Source of the DNA: Planctomycetota bacterium
Lineage (GTDB): Bacteria > Planctomycetota > PUPC01 > DSUN01
DNA length: 64,000 nt
NCBI GenBank assembly: GCA_035384565.1
Contig: DAOOIT010000021.1
Span: 22,804 to 86,803, forward strand
Reading direction: 5' to 3'
Positions 46,059-55,346 of this stretch are shown here, piece by piece. The notes beneath the pieces were generated by a model. That model was given only the letters and a program-made list of their open reading frames with translations. It did not search any database and had not been told where the DNA came from. The position numbers and the translations under genes are program-made. Positions within the stretch are counted from its first letter, which is position 1. Each line of letters starts with the position of its first letter.

Positions 46059-46967
46059 CTAAGGGGCGGGCGGCAGAGCTGGTCTTGGTGGAAGGCCGGG
46101 GGCCGGGCTGGGCGGCGCGTCGTCGGCAGGCGGTTGGCGGAACGCGACGAGTGTAGGGAGTTCGAACGGGTCGGGGATGGCCAAACGCACGAAGGCCGCG
46201 CTTGGACGCTGCAATTCAGGCGCCCTGGCGATGGCGGCGAGGCGCGAGAGGTCCCAGGTCGGGTCATCGGTCGTCGCGGGGCGGTCGGCCTTCGGGACGA
46301 AGGCCGCTGAGACAAGTGGCGCGAGGCGGGGGTCAGGTGATACGGCATGGGCCAGCGGCACCGTGGGCATCGCGGGCACGCGCGGCTCGAAGGGGCTGCG
46401 GTCCCAGGCGAGGGGCGGCTGATCGGTCGTGGGGCGAAGGCGCGCGGCCTGCGGCGTGTCGGCGGCCACGCGACGCGGGCTTTCGACGGGCCGCGCGGGC
46501 GGCACCGAGGCCACCCGTGGCGCCAGGCTTCGGCCAGCGTCGCTGCCCAGGGGCAGATGTACGACGTTGGCGGCGTCGGGTGCCGCCGCATAGGCCCCCG
46601 GCGCGGCTTCGAGCCTTCGGAGCGGCGGCGGCACGATGGCGAGGGGCGGCTTATCCACCGTCGGGCGCAGCGGGGCCGGGCCGCGCTGGTCGCCGGGCAG
46701 AAGCCGCGGTATGCCGAAACCGCCCGCCATCGGCAGCCACGGGCGGATGGGTGCAGGGACTAGCGTGCCGGAGGCCGCGGCGCGCGGTGCGGGCGCGAGG
46801 GGAGGCAGCACCGCCTGGGCGGCGGCGCCGCCCGCGGTGTCCACCCGAACAATGGGGTGCGGCTCGGCGGCGCCGGCGACGGCAGCCGGCGGCCACAGGC
46901 TGGATGCCTGTGCCGCCAGGCAGAGGCAGATGTGGAGCAGTTTCGTCGGCGTCAGGCTCAGGCTCAC
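46059..46967 (-). CDS. Proline/alanine-rich exported protein of unknown function
   Basis: 302 residues from a GTG at 46967, one base after the previous stop. The N terminus has a signal-like stretch (LLHICLCLAAQASSLWPP). The rest is low-complexity Pro/Ala/Arg with two related segments, LRPTVDKPPLAI and LRPTTDQPPLAW, about 70 residues apart. No known domain. It is last in the TPR, FG-GAP, PQQ operon. A flexible periplasmic linker or scaffold is possible, but this is a guess. Confidence 0.6.
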   Translation of the reverse strand: MSLSLTPTKLLHICLCLAAQASSLWPPAAVAGAAEPHPIVRVDTAGGAAAQAVLPPLAPAPRAAASGTLVPAPIRPWLPMAGGFGIPRLLPGDQRGPAPLRPTVDKPPLAIVPPPLRRLEAAPGAYAAAPDAANVVHLPLGSDAGRSLAPRVASVPPARPVESPRRVAADTPQAARLRPTTDQPPLAWDRSPFEPRVPAMPTVPLAHAVSPDPRLAPLVSAAFVPKADRPATTDDPTWDLSRLAAIARAPELQRPSAAFVRLAIPDPFELPTLVAFRQPPADDAPPSPAPGLPPRPALPPAP

Positions 46968-46968
46968 G

Positions 46969-49011
46969 CTACTTGGCCTCGATGATGAGGGTCACGGGGG
47001 CGCCTTCGTCGGGCAGCACGTACTTGTTGGTCTCCATGCGCAGGAGCGTGGAATCCTTCATCGTGAGATTGGTCTGGAACACGGTTTCGTCGGTGACGGG
47101 GAAGAGGGTGATGAGGGTGCCGCCGAGGTCGGCGCCGTAGGTCTTGAGCGGTTTGTCGGGGTCGGGCTGGCGCATCACGGAGCCGGTGAAGTGCCACTTG
47201 AGGGGGGGCAGGGTCTTGCCGGTGCGGCGGTCCACCATCGTGCGTTCCATCGGCAGGAGACGCGGCTTGCCCTCGATGAAGCCCGGGACGGCGAGGAAGA
47301 TGTTCACCTCGGGGCCTGTGGCGGGGCTCTCGTCGCCGCGTGCGGGGCTGCCGGGCTTGAGGCCGAGCTGTTCGAGGGCCTTGTGGATGTCGCTGGGTTT
47401 GACCTCGAAGGTGACGACGGTTTCGTGGGCCTTCTGGCCGTGGGGCGCGGGGAAGGTGGCGACGACCTCGAGGGGGTAGATTTCCTGGAGGTTGGGCAGC
47501 TTGCGCGGGGCGATGTGGGCGGGGATTTCGATGCGGCGGCGTTTCTTGTCCACGTGGAACGTGGCGACGGGTTTCTGGGCGGCGCCGGCTTTGTCAGAGA
47601 CGCAGACGACGGCGCAGGGGACGTCGGCGGCCGAGGTGCCCTCGAGGTTGCACGTGGCGAGGTACAGGTCGCCGCCGTGCACGAGGGGCGAGCCGAACAC
47701 CATGCCCGGCGCCTGCACGGCGGGGTCGGCCGCCACGTCGAGGGTCCACTGCACCTTGCCGTCGGCCAGTCCCACGGCATAGAGCACGCACTTGAGGTCG
47801 GCGACGTATACGGTTTCGCCGGCGAGGGCCGGCCCGGCGAAGAAGGGGTTGGGAGCGAGGAACTCCCACTTCTGTTCGCCGGTCTGGACGTTCCAGGCCC
47901 GCACGCGGCCGTCGGTGCAGGTGAAGACGGCGAGGTCGCCCTGGACAGCGATGGCGGAGAGGACGCCGCCGGGCAGGTCCTTGCGCCACTTGATCTGGCC
48001 GTTGCCGAGGTCGAGGGCGAGCACTTCGCCCTGGGCCTTGGGGATGAGCTTCTTGTCGAAGCGGATGCTGCTGCACCCGACGAGCACGAGGTTGCCGATG
48101 ACGGTGGGGCCGGCCCAGGGGTTGATCTTCAGCGGCGTCTCCCAGAGGAGGCTGCCGTCGTTGGCGTTGAGGCACACGAGCGCGCACTTGCCGACCTTGT
48201 CTTCCTCGATGTAGGCGGAGCCGGCGAGCACCCGGTCGCCGGCGACGGCGACGGGGGCGTCCACGTGCCACTTGCCCTCGCCCTGGCGCCAGAGGAGCTT
48301 GGGGGCGGGCTTGGGCAGCGCGTCCTCGCTGGGCGGGATGGCGAACTGGGGGTCCTTCTTCTTCTCCTCCTCGTAGCGGGCGGTGAGCTCGGCCCAGCGC
48401 TGGGCGATGAGCTTCTCGATGGCCGTCAGGTCCTGCTCGTTGCCGTCGAGGGTCACGCGCTTGAGGTCCACGCACAGGATGCCCGCCTCGCCGCCGCCGG
48501 CGTAGACGCGGCCGTTGTGAACGGTGGGCGCGCCTTCGAGGTGGACCAGTTTGCCTGGCAAGGGGAGCTGCCAGAGGGGACGGCCCGTGTCGGCCTTGAG
48601 GGCGTAGAGGATGGCCCCGTCGGTCTGGTGCATGCCGTCGCCGAACACGATCAGGCCCTCGACCACGGCCGGCGAGCAGACCATGGGGAGTTTGAGGAAG
48701 GGGGCGCTTTTCGACCACACGATGCGCTGGGGCGCGTCGGCGTCGGTGTGGAGGACGTGGAAGACGCCGGTGTTGAAGGCGCCGAGGCCTGAGACAAGGA
48801 GCGTCTTGCCGAGCGGCACGGGCGATGCGATGAAGTGCTGCTGGGCCTTGAAGACCCAGTGCACCTTGCCGGCCTTGGGGCCGGGCTGGCCGTCGAGGCA
48901 GCCGGTGCGTTCGGGGTTGCCGCGGTGGGTCGGCCAGTCGGCGCTCTGGGCCGCGCAGGCGAAGAGCAAGGCGGCCAGTGCGAAGTGCGGAGTGCGGAGT
49001 GCGGATCTCAT
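46969..49011 (-). CDS. Secreted PQQ-like beta-propeller protein
   Basis: 680 residues. The signal peptide (MRSALRTPHFALAALLFACA) is encoded by the CTCCGCA tandem repeat at its start. The body holds PQQ-type blades: DWPTHRGNPERTG at the N terminus, then repeated G-x-L-x-W motifs (RPLWQLPLPG, SLLWETPLK, QIKWRKDLPG, QKWEFLA, VQWTLDV) to about residue 480. A less defined C-terminal region follows. It probably binds partners rather than PQQ cofactor. No strong ribosome site is seen before the ATG at 49011, so it may depend on coupling with the gene before it. Confidence 0.82.
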   Translation of the reverse strand: MRSALRTPHFALAALLFACAAQSADWPTHRGNPERTGCLDGQPGPKAGKVHWVFKAQQHFIASPVPLGKTLLVSGLGAFNTGVFHVLHTDADAPQRIVWSKSAPFLKLPMVCSPAVVEGLIVFGDGMHQTDGAILYALKADTGRPLWQLPLPGKLVHLEGAPTVHNGRVYAGGGEAGILCVDLKRVTLDGNEQDLTAIEKLIAQRWAELTARYEEEKKKDPQFAIPPSEDALPKPAPKLLWRQGEGKWHVDAPVAVAGDRVLAGSAYIEEDKVGKCALVCLNANDGSLLWETPLKINPWAGPTVIGNLVLVGCSSIRFDKKLIPKAQGEVLALDLGNGQIKWRKDLPGGVLSAIAVQGDLAVFTCTDGRVRAWNVQTGEQKWEFLAPNPFFAGPALAGETVYVADLKCVLYAVGLADGKVQWTLDVAADPAVQAPGMVFGSPLVHGGDLYLATCNLEGTSAADVPCAVVCVSDKAGAAQKPVATFHVDKKRRRIEIPAHIAPRKLPNLQEIYPLEVVATFPAPHGQKAHETVVTFEVKPSDIHKALEQLGLKPGSPARGDESPATGPEVNIFLAVPGFIEGKPRLLPMERTMVDRRTGKTLPPLKWHFTGSVMRQPDPDKPLKTYGADLGGTLITLFPVTDETVFQTNLTMKDSTLLRMETNKYVLPDEGAPVTLIIEAK
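48984..49004. repeat. GTGCGGA tandem repeat in the signal-peptide coding part
   Basis: Three copies of the heptamer, the complement of the word at 1136-1167. It encodes Arg-Ser-Ala-Leu-Arg-Thr-Pro-His. Confidence 0.7.
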
Positions 49012-49049
49012 TGCGTCAGGTTCTCGCTCTGCTTTCCGTGGCTCTTCTG

Positions 49050-49076
49050 ATTCGCGTAGATTCGCGCGATTCGCGG
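49050..49076. repeat. ATTCGCG repeat between two secreted-protein genes
   Basis: ATTCGCGtAGATTCGCGcGATTCGCGG in the 72-base gap before the PQQ-like gene; matches 42384-42410 except for one base. Confidence 0.65.
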
Positions 49077-49083
49077 TTTCAGC

Positions 49084-51387
49084 TCACTTGCCCTGGGCCA
49101 AACGGGTGGCAGCGGCCAGGCGGGCGGGGTCGCCCAGGAAGATGGCCGATTCCTGGCCCTCGTTGTTGAACACAACGTCGGGCACCTTGTCGCGGTTGAA
49201 GTCGAGCACGGCGACGCCGCGGGTGTTGAAGATGCGGTAGCGGAGGCCGAGTTCGTCGGTCGCGTCGGTGAAGGTGCCGTTGCCGTTGTTCTTGAGGTAG
49301 CGGTTGGGTCCTTTGAGGCAGCCGAGGAGGAGGTCGAGGCGGCCGCGGTTGTTGACGTCGGCCCAGGTGGCGCAGGCCACGTGGCCGAGGGGCAGGGCGA
49401 GGTCGCCGGCCTTGGCCGTGACGTCGGTGAAGCGGCCCTGGCCGTCGTTGCGGAAGAGCTTGCCGCCGGCCGCGCCCTGGGGCACGAAGAGGTCGGGGGC
49501 CTTGTCGCCGTCGAAGTCGCCGAACACGGGGGCCACGCGGCCGGCCTGGTAGGCGATGCCCGAGTTGGCCGCGCCGGCGAAGCCGGTGGGCAGGTTGAGC
49601 ACGAGGTAGCCGGTGCCGGCGCTGTAGAGGAAGTCCTCGCGCCCGTCGCCGTTCACGTCGGCCACGGCCAGGTGGTCGCCTTTGAGGCGGCCCGCGAGGC
49701 CGTGGAGGCCGAGGCCCATCTTGTCCGACACGTCCTCGAAGAGCGGCGGCACGGGCGGGGCGATCTCCTGGGGGGTGGCGAAGTAGAAGGCGAACTCGCC
49801 GGAGCCGTTGCAGATTTTCATGAGGAGCTTGTTCTTGCCGGCCTGCATCTTGAGGGTGAGTTTGGCCTGGTCGGGCGCGCAGCCGCGGTCGGTGTTTTCG
49901 GCGTGGACCTTCTGGCCGTTGAGCCACACGGTGAGCGTGTCGTCGCTGCCGAGGGAGACGGGCAGGTCCATGGCGCCGGGGAGGTCGAACTCGCGGTAGA
50001 CGTAGACGGCGGCGTTGTCATTGGACTCGGGGGTGAAGAGGGCGAGGTTGCTGATCTGGCCGTCGGTGAAGGGGCCTTCCTTCCAGGTGACCTTCTGGTT
50101 GTTCTTGCCCTGGTATTCGGCCTTGAGGTCCACGCCGCGCTCGGGGGGATAGACGGCGTCGAAGCCGCGGCGTTCGGTGTTGTCGAAGGGGCCGGCGTAG
50201 TACCACTTGCCCACCTTGGGCGCGTCGGCCTTGGGGGCCTCGTGGGCGATGTTGCGGTAGAGGCGCAGGCCCTGGAAGCCGTCGGCGAGCAGGATGTCGG
50301 GGCGCTGGTTGCCGTCGTAGTCAATCCAGGCGGCGGCCGTGGTGTTGTAGTAGTCCTGGCGGGGGAGGCCGCGGCTCACGTCGGTGAACTTGGCCTCGCC
50401 CTCGTTGCGGAAGAGCTTGGGGCCGAGGGGGGTGGCGAGGAGGAGGTCGAGCTTGCCGTCGCCGTCGTAGTCGGCCCAGGCGGCGGCGTAGGCGCCGGTG
50501 CCGAGGGGCAGCGACACCTCGTTGAGCGATGTGCCGCCGTTCTGGAGCACGGCGACGCGGCCTGCGCCGAAGAGACAGAAGTCCATCTTTCCATCGCCGT
50601 CGAAGTCGGCGGGCGCGATGCCGCCGGCCTCGGGGTCCACGCGGGTGACCGAGGAGTAGTGGGTGAAGCCGGGCATGCCGAGGATGGGGCCGAATTCCTC
50701 GCCGCCCCAGCCGACGAAGTCGCGCTGGGGGTTGTAATCCTGGAGCTTCAGGCTGGCCTTCATGCGCTGGATCTTGCCGTTGCGCAGGTGGCAGGCCTGC
50801 TTGTCGTCCACCATGCACGGCACGATGACCTCCTGGCCGGCGAGGATGGCGGTGACGTAGGGGACCAGCCTCTCGGGCTTGCCGGCGTAGGAGCGCAGGA
50901 GGAAGGGCTCGGCGTGGCTGAGGGCCCACCATTCGCCGGCGTAGACCTGGTACCAGTAGTTCTGGATGCACATTTCGCCGGCGCCGCCGTTGTGGAAGAA
51001 GACGGCCTGCTGGCCCGGCTCGGCCCAGGCCATGATGTTCTGCCACTCGCGGGGATGGAAGCCGCCGCGGCCGATGTTGTGCTTGATCACGTCGCCCGGA
51101 TGCGTGCCCTTGATGTCGCGCACCTTGCGGTAGACGATGAGGTTTTTCTCCTTGTCCACACTCTCGACACGGCACAGGAGGATGTTGGTCGAGTCGGCGA
51201 TCAGCTTGCCGAGCGTGAAGGCGGCCTCGATGTAGGCGAGGGACGCGCCGGGGGCCAGCAGGAGGGCCAGCGCGAGGATGCAGGACGCGTACCGTGCGGT
51301 GCGTGACCTGGCCAGGGTCGCGTGCCGTGTACCACCTGCCGCGTGCCGCGCCATCTGGAATCTGGAACCTGCGCTCTGTGATGCCAC
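49084..51387 (-). CDS. Secreted FG-GAP/VCBS repeat protein
   Basis: 767 residues from a GTG at 51387, with AGGAG six bases upstream. An unusually long N terminus (about 30 residues of repeat-derived sequence) leads into a signal segment (CILALALLLAPGASLA). Calcium-loop repeats of the integrin-like type are visible: DFDGDGKMDF, DYDGDGKLDLLL, DVNGDGREDF, DFDGDKAPDLF. A PA14-like or sugar-binding insert lies at about 395-550 (WYYAGPFDN, SDDTLTVWLNGQKVH). Probable surface adhesion or scaffold protein. It lies in an operon between the TPR and PQQ-like genes. Confidence 0.82.
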   Translation of the reverse strand: MASQSAGSRFQMARHAAGGTRHATLARSRTARYASCILALALLLAPGASLAYIEAAFTLGKLIADSTNILLCRVESVDKEKNLIVYRKVRDIKGTHPGDVIKHNIGRGGFHPREWQNIMAWAEPGQQAVFFHNGGAGEMCIQNYWYQVYAGEWWALSHAEPFLLRSYAGKPERLVPYVTAILAGQEVIVPCMVDDKQACHLRNGKIQRMKASLKLQDYNPQRDFVGWGGEEFGPILGMPGFTHYSSVTRVDPEAGGIAPADFDGDGKMDFCLFGAGRVAVLQNGGTSLNEVSLPLGTGAYAAAWADYDGDGKLDLLLATPLGPKLFRNEGEAKFTDVSRGLPRQDYYNTTAAAWIDYDGNQRPDILLADGFQGLRLYRNIAHEAPKADAPKVGKWYYAGPFDNTERRGFDAVYPPERGVDLKAEYQGKNNQKVTWKEGPFTDGQISNLALFTPESNDNAAVYVYREFDLPGAMDLPVSLGSDDTLTVWLNGQKVHAENTDRGCAPDQAKLTLKMQAGKNKLLMKICNGSGEFAFYFATPQEIAPPVPPLFEDVSDKMGLGLHGLAGRLKGDHLAVADVNGDGREDFLYSAGTGYLVLNLPTGFAGAANSGIAYQAGRVAPVFGDFDGDKAPDLFVPQGAAGGKLFRNDGQGRFTDVTAKAGDLALPLGHVACATWADVNNRGRLDLLLGCLKGPNRYLKNNGNGTFTDATDELGLRYRIFNTRGVAVLDFNRDKVPDVVFNNEGQESAIFLGDPARLAAATRLAQGK

Positions 51388-51396
51388 GGGCGACTC

Positions 51397-54300
51397 CTAT
51401 TTCTTCGGCGGTTCGGCGGCCGGCTTGAGCGCGGCGAGGCCTTGTTCGGCGGCCTTCGCCCACTCGGTGCCGGGGAATTCCTTGGCGACGCGCTGCCAGA
51501 GTTTCGCCGCCTCGTCGGGCTGGTTGAGGCCGATATAGGCCAGCGCGGCCTGGCACAGGGCCTGGCCGTTCAGCTCGGGGTAGTCGTAGGTGTAGGGCAC
51601 GGCGAGGAGCGCCTTGGCGGCCTCGGGGTAGTTCTTCTGCTCGAGGCGGCACAGGCCGATCTGAAGCTGGGCCTTGGCGCCGAAGATGGACACGGTGCAG
51701 CGGGTGACGAGGGCGTACTGGTTGACGGCCTGATCGAGCTGCTTCATCATCTGCCAGGCCCAGCCGAGCTGATAGCGCCCCTCGTCGGCCCAGGGGCTGT
51801 TGGGATAGCGGTTGACGAGGGCATCGAGGGTGTTGCGGCACTGGTCCCACTGGCCGGCCTGGGCGAAGGCGTGGCCGAGGCGCAGCACGGCGCGGTCGCT
51901 GACGCCGGGGATGTTGTGGAACTGGCCGTTGTCGCGGAAGGGGAGGAGTTGCTCGATGGCCTTGGGCCAGTCGGCCTGCTGGAGGAGGGCCTCGCCGGCG
52001 AGGTAGCGCACTTCGCCGGCGAAGGGGGTGGCCTGGTTCTTCGCCACGGCCTGCACCTGGGCGAGGGCGGCCTTGGCGTCGTTGCGGGCGAGCAGGAGGG
52101 TGGCGAGGCGCAGGCGGATGCGTTCGGCCAGTTCGAGCGGCGGGTTCTTCTCGAGGGCCTCGGCGAGCAGCTCGAGGGCGCCGTCGGGGTTGGCGCGGCC
52201 GGCGCGCAGCTCGGCCAGCTCGAGGCGGGCCTGGATGGCCGGCACGGCGTCGGGCGCGGCGGCGATGAGGCGCGCGTAGGTTTCGTGGGCCAGCTTCTCC
52301 GAGGGCTGCGCGGGGATGGCCGTGAGCGGGAAGTCGGGCGGGCGAATCTCGCCGGGGTTCAGGGCCGCGGCGCCCGGCTTGCCGAGCCGCGCGAGGGTCT
52401 TCGCCACGGCGTCGGCCTGAAGCGCGAGACGCGCGGCCTCGATCTCGGCGTCGGCCAGCACGCGGTAGCACCAGGCCAGCTCGTAGAGGGCGCGGAGGCC
52501 CGCCTCGCTGCCGGGGGCCTTCTTGCCGAGTTCATCGGCCTGGGCGCGCAGGAACTCCACGGCCCCCGCGATGCCCTTGAGGCCCTGCTCGATGGCGGCC
52601 TTGGCCGCGGCGATCTCGTCGGGTTTGGCGCCCGGCTTCGTGGCGTTGGCCTTGGCGGCGGCCATCGAGGCGACCAGCTCCTCGCGCAGGCACTGCCCGG
52701 CGCGCCACTGGGCGTTCACCGCCTCGGGGCTGCCGGGGAACTGCTTGGCGATCTGGTCGAACACGGCGCGGGCCTCGGGCAGCTTGCCGGCCTCCTTGAC
52801 GGCGAGGGCGTGCTCGTACTGGATGAGCGGCACCCACGAGCTGCGGGCGGGGTCGTTCTTCACCCGCTCCTCGTGCTGGCCGCGGCACTCTTCCATGAGT
52901 TTCATGGCCTCGGGCGCGCGGCCCTGCGCGCGCATCAGGCTCGACAGGCGCACGAGCGCCAGCGGGGCCACGGGCGCGTTGCGGAAGGGGTCGCCGCGGA
53001 AGCGCCCCAGCTCGTTCATCGCGTTGCCCGGGTCGCCGAGCAGGGCCAGGCACTTGGCCCGCTCGAACACGGCGGAGGGCATGGCGGGGTCCTGCGGGAA
53101 CTGCTGCATGAAGCTCTCGTACACCTGGCGGGCGGCGCCGAGGAGCTTCTGGCGCTCGGCCGGCTCGACGAGCACGGCGCCGATGCGCTGCTGGCAGTAG
53201 CCGAGCTTGAGCATCGCGTCGGGGGCCTGGGCGCTCTTGGGGTTGGCCGCCACGAAGCCCTCGAGGAGCTTGGCCGCGCGCTCGCACTGCTCGATGAGCT
53301 TGGCCGCCAGCAGCGCGTCGTCGGCCTCGGGCGGCAGCGTGCGGATCAGGCAGTCGGCCAGCAGGTACGACACGAGGGCCAGGTCGCCCGTGCGCTCCAT
53401 TTCGGGGATGGCGCTGAGGACCTCGATGGCCTGGGCATACTGGCCCAGGTGGTAGTGCGACGCGCCCATGCCGTGGCGCGCCAGGTTGGCGAACTGGAAC
53501 TCGGGGAACTGCTGGAGGAGGCGCTGGTAGCGGGCGATGGCCTCGGTGAACTGCTTGGCGAGGTCCTGCGGGTTCACCTGGCCGGGCTTGGCGGTGGAGG
53601 CGGCCATGAAGGCGTTCTCGGCGGCGCGGAAGAGCACGGCCGGCAGCAGCGTGCTCTTGGGGAACGTTTGCTCGAAGCGCTGGGCCGCCTCGTCGGACTC
53701 GCGGTACATGCCGCCGAGGTGGAGGGCGGTGACCTGGCGTTGCAGGGCTTCCTCGGCGCGGTCGGGGTTGAGCTTCTCGTTGAGCACCTGGGCGTAGGTG
53801 CCGGCGGCCTCGCGGAACATCCTGGCGAGCTGCTGGGTGTCGGCCATCTCGAGCAGGATGTCGCCGCGGCGGAGCTTGGCGATGGGGTCGTTCTGGGCGA
53901 GCTGGTTCGCGCGGTCGGCGGCGCGGCGGAGGAGTTCGATGGCGCCGCGCACGGCCTGCTCGTAGGCCGGGGCGTTGTTGGGGTCGGCGGCGCCCACCTG
54001 GCTGCGGGCCAGCCACCAGAGGGCCTGGTCGCCCAGTTGCGGGTGCTCGGCGAGGGGTTGGAGGTTCTTGATCGCCTCGGGGAAGTTCTTGAGCTGCATC
54101 TGGCAGAAGCCCACGCGGAGCTGGGCCTCGGGCACGAGCGGGTTCTGGGGGAACTGCTGGAGCAGCGCGGTGAAGCCGGCGAGGGCCTCGGCGAAGCGCC
54201 CGTCCTCGGCCTGGATGAGCGCGAGGTAGAAGAGCGAGCGGATGACGTGCTCGGGCGGGGGGTTCCTGACGAGGGCTTCGAGGAACTCGCGCTGGTCGTT

Positions 54301-55230
54301 GCGCAGCGCGGCGGGGTTGCCGAGGGCGGCCTGGGCGGCCTTCTTGTGCTCGTCGTAGGCGGCGAGCACGGCCTTGTACTGGTTGGCGGCCTCGGCGCGT
54401 TCGCCGGCCAGGTGGTGGGTGCGGGCGAGCAGGTAGCGGGCGTGGATGCCGAACTCGTGCTGGAAGGGCGCGAGCTGGCTGAGGGCGCGGCCGGCCTCCA
54501 GGTACTCGCGCAGCGCGAACTTCGCGTAGCCCAGGTGGTAGAGGGCGAGGGCGCGGTACTGCGTCTTGCCGAGCACGGGGTCGGCGAGGAGCGCCGCGGC
54601 CAGGTCGGCCGCCTCCTTGAACTTGTCGGTGCGCAGGAGCATCTCGGCCTGGTCGCAGCGCGAGCGGGCCGCCCAGTCGAGCTCGGGGTTGGGCGGCGCG
54701 CCGGCCGCGGGAGCGGGCGCGGCCTGGACGCGCTGGGCGAAGAGGTCGGCCGCGGCGGCGAAGCTGCGGCCCGCCTCTTCGAACTGCGGGCGCGCCTGGT
54801 TGCGGAAGTTCTGCGCCTCGTTGGGCTTGGCGTCGGCCTCGGCGAGCATCCGGTAGCCCAGGCCGCGCCGCGCGACGCCCATGTAATGGAGGGCATAGGG
54901 CCGCTCGGCGAATTCGGCGTTGCCCACCACCTGGCCCAGCTCGTTCATCGCATTCTGGTAGTCGCGCGCCGGCCCCTCCAGCAGCGCCAACGCCATGCCG
55001 TAGCGGGCCGACACCGCATCCTTGTGTCCCCCGAAGCGTTGGAGGAACTCGCGGAAGCGCTCGATGGCGAAGGGGTAGTTCTGCTCGTTGTAGGCCTTGC
55101 GTGCGGCGTTGAGCACGAGCTTCGCCTGCTCGTCCGGCGGCATTTCGCCGGCGAACATCGGCAGGACGAGCAGGGCCAGGCTCAGCGCGGACAGGATGCT
55201 CCCGACCTTCCGAGGGAAGTCGTGTCTCAT
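51397..55230 (-). CDS. Large exported tetratricopeptide-repeat protein
   Basis: 1277 residues. Signal peptide (LSALSLALLVLPMFAGE), then TPR and TPR-like helical repeats nearly to the end (QNYPFAIERFREFLQRF, GRFAEALAGFTALLQQFPQN, NFPEAIKNLQPL, NYPEAAKALLAVPYTYDYPE). The repeats are like those of outer-membrane or periplasmic scaffold proteins that bring partners together. The start at 55230 has GGAG eight bases upstream; the frame continues upstream but without coding character. First gene of the operon with the FG-GAP, PQQ-like and Pro-rich proteins, so they probably form one assembly outside the cytoplasm. Confidence 0.85.
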   Translation of the reverse strand: MRHDFPRKVGSILSALSLALLVLPMFAGEMPPDEQAKLVLNAARKAYNEQNYPFAIERFREFLQRFGGHKDAVSARYGMALALLEGPARDYQNAMNELGQVVGNAEFAERPYALHYMGVARRGLGYRMLAEADAKPNEAQNFRNQARPQFEEAGRSFAAAADLFAQRVQAAPAPAAGAPPNPELDWAARSRCDQAEMLLRTDKFKEAADLAAALLADPVLGKTQYRALALYHLGYAKFALREYLEAGRALSQLAPFQHEFGIHARYLLARTHHLAGERAEAANQYKAVLAAYDEHKKAAQAALGNPAALRNDQREFLEALVRNPPPEHVIRSLFYLALIQAEDGRFAEALAGFTALLQQFPQNPLVPEAQLRVGFCQMQLKNFPEAIKNLQPLAEHPQLGDQALWWLARSQVGAADPNNAPAYEQAVRGAIELLRRAADRANQLAQNDPIAKLRRGDILLEMADTQQLARMFREAAGTYAQVLNEKLNPDRAEEALQRQVTALHLGGMYRESDEAAQRFEQTFPKSTLLPAVLFRAAENAFMAASTAKPGQVNPQDLAKQFTEAIARYQRLLQQFPEFQFANLARHGMGASHYHLGQYAQAIEVLSAIPEMERTGDLALVSYLLADCLIRTLPPEADDALLAAKLIEQCERAAKLLEGFVAANPKSAQAPDAMLKLGYCQQRIGAVLVEPAERQKLLGAARQVYESFMQQFPQDPAMPSAVFERAKCLALLGDPGNAMNELGRFRGDPFRNAPVAPLALVRLSSLMRAQGRAPEAMKLMEECRGQHEERVKNDPARSSWVPLIQYEHALAVKEAGKLPEARAVFDQIAKQFPGSPEAVNAQWRAGQCLREELVASMAAAKANATKPGAKPDEIAAAKAAIEQGLKGIAGAVEFLRAQADELGKKAPGSEAGLRALYELAWCYRVLADAEIEAARLALQADAVAKTLARLGKPGAAALNPGEIRPPDFPLTAIPAQPSEKLAHETYARLIAAAPDAVPAIQARLELAELRAGRANPDGALELLAEALEKNPPLELAERIRLRLATLLLARNDAKAALAQVQAVAKNQATPFAGEVRYLAGEALLQQADWPKAIEQLLPFRDNGQFHNIPGVSDRAVLRLGHAFAQAGQWDQCRNTLDALVNRYPNSPWADEGRYQLGWAWQMMKQLDQAVNQYALVTRCTVSIFGAKAQLQIGLCRLEQKNYPEAAKALLAVPYTYDYPELNGQALCQAALAYIGLNQPDEAAKLWQRVAKEFPGTEWAKAAEQGLAALKPAAEPPKK

Positions 55231-55274
55231 CGGAGTCTCCGGGCCTGATGAAATGCTCACAGGGGACGAGCCGT

Positions 55275-55304
55275 ATTCTAACCTTTTTGGGCTTCGGGAT
55301 ACAA
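55275..55304 (-). promoter_or_regulatory. Putative promoter of the TPR operon
   Basis: On the minus strand TTGTAT (55304-55299), 18 bases, TAGAAT (55280-55275), 45 bases before the ATG at 55230. Confidence 0.5.
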
Positions 55305-55346
55305 GCCCTTCTGGCGTCAGATTCGGTGTGCAAAGGTAATTGGTTG

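Noticed and set aside
55285..55305. Hairpin GGGCTT...AAGCCC with a T run as a terminator
   Set aside because: The T run is on the 5' side for the plus strand and becomes an A run on the minus strand, and the place overlaps the likely TPR promoter.
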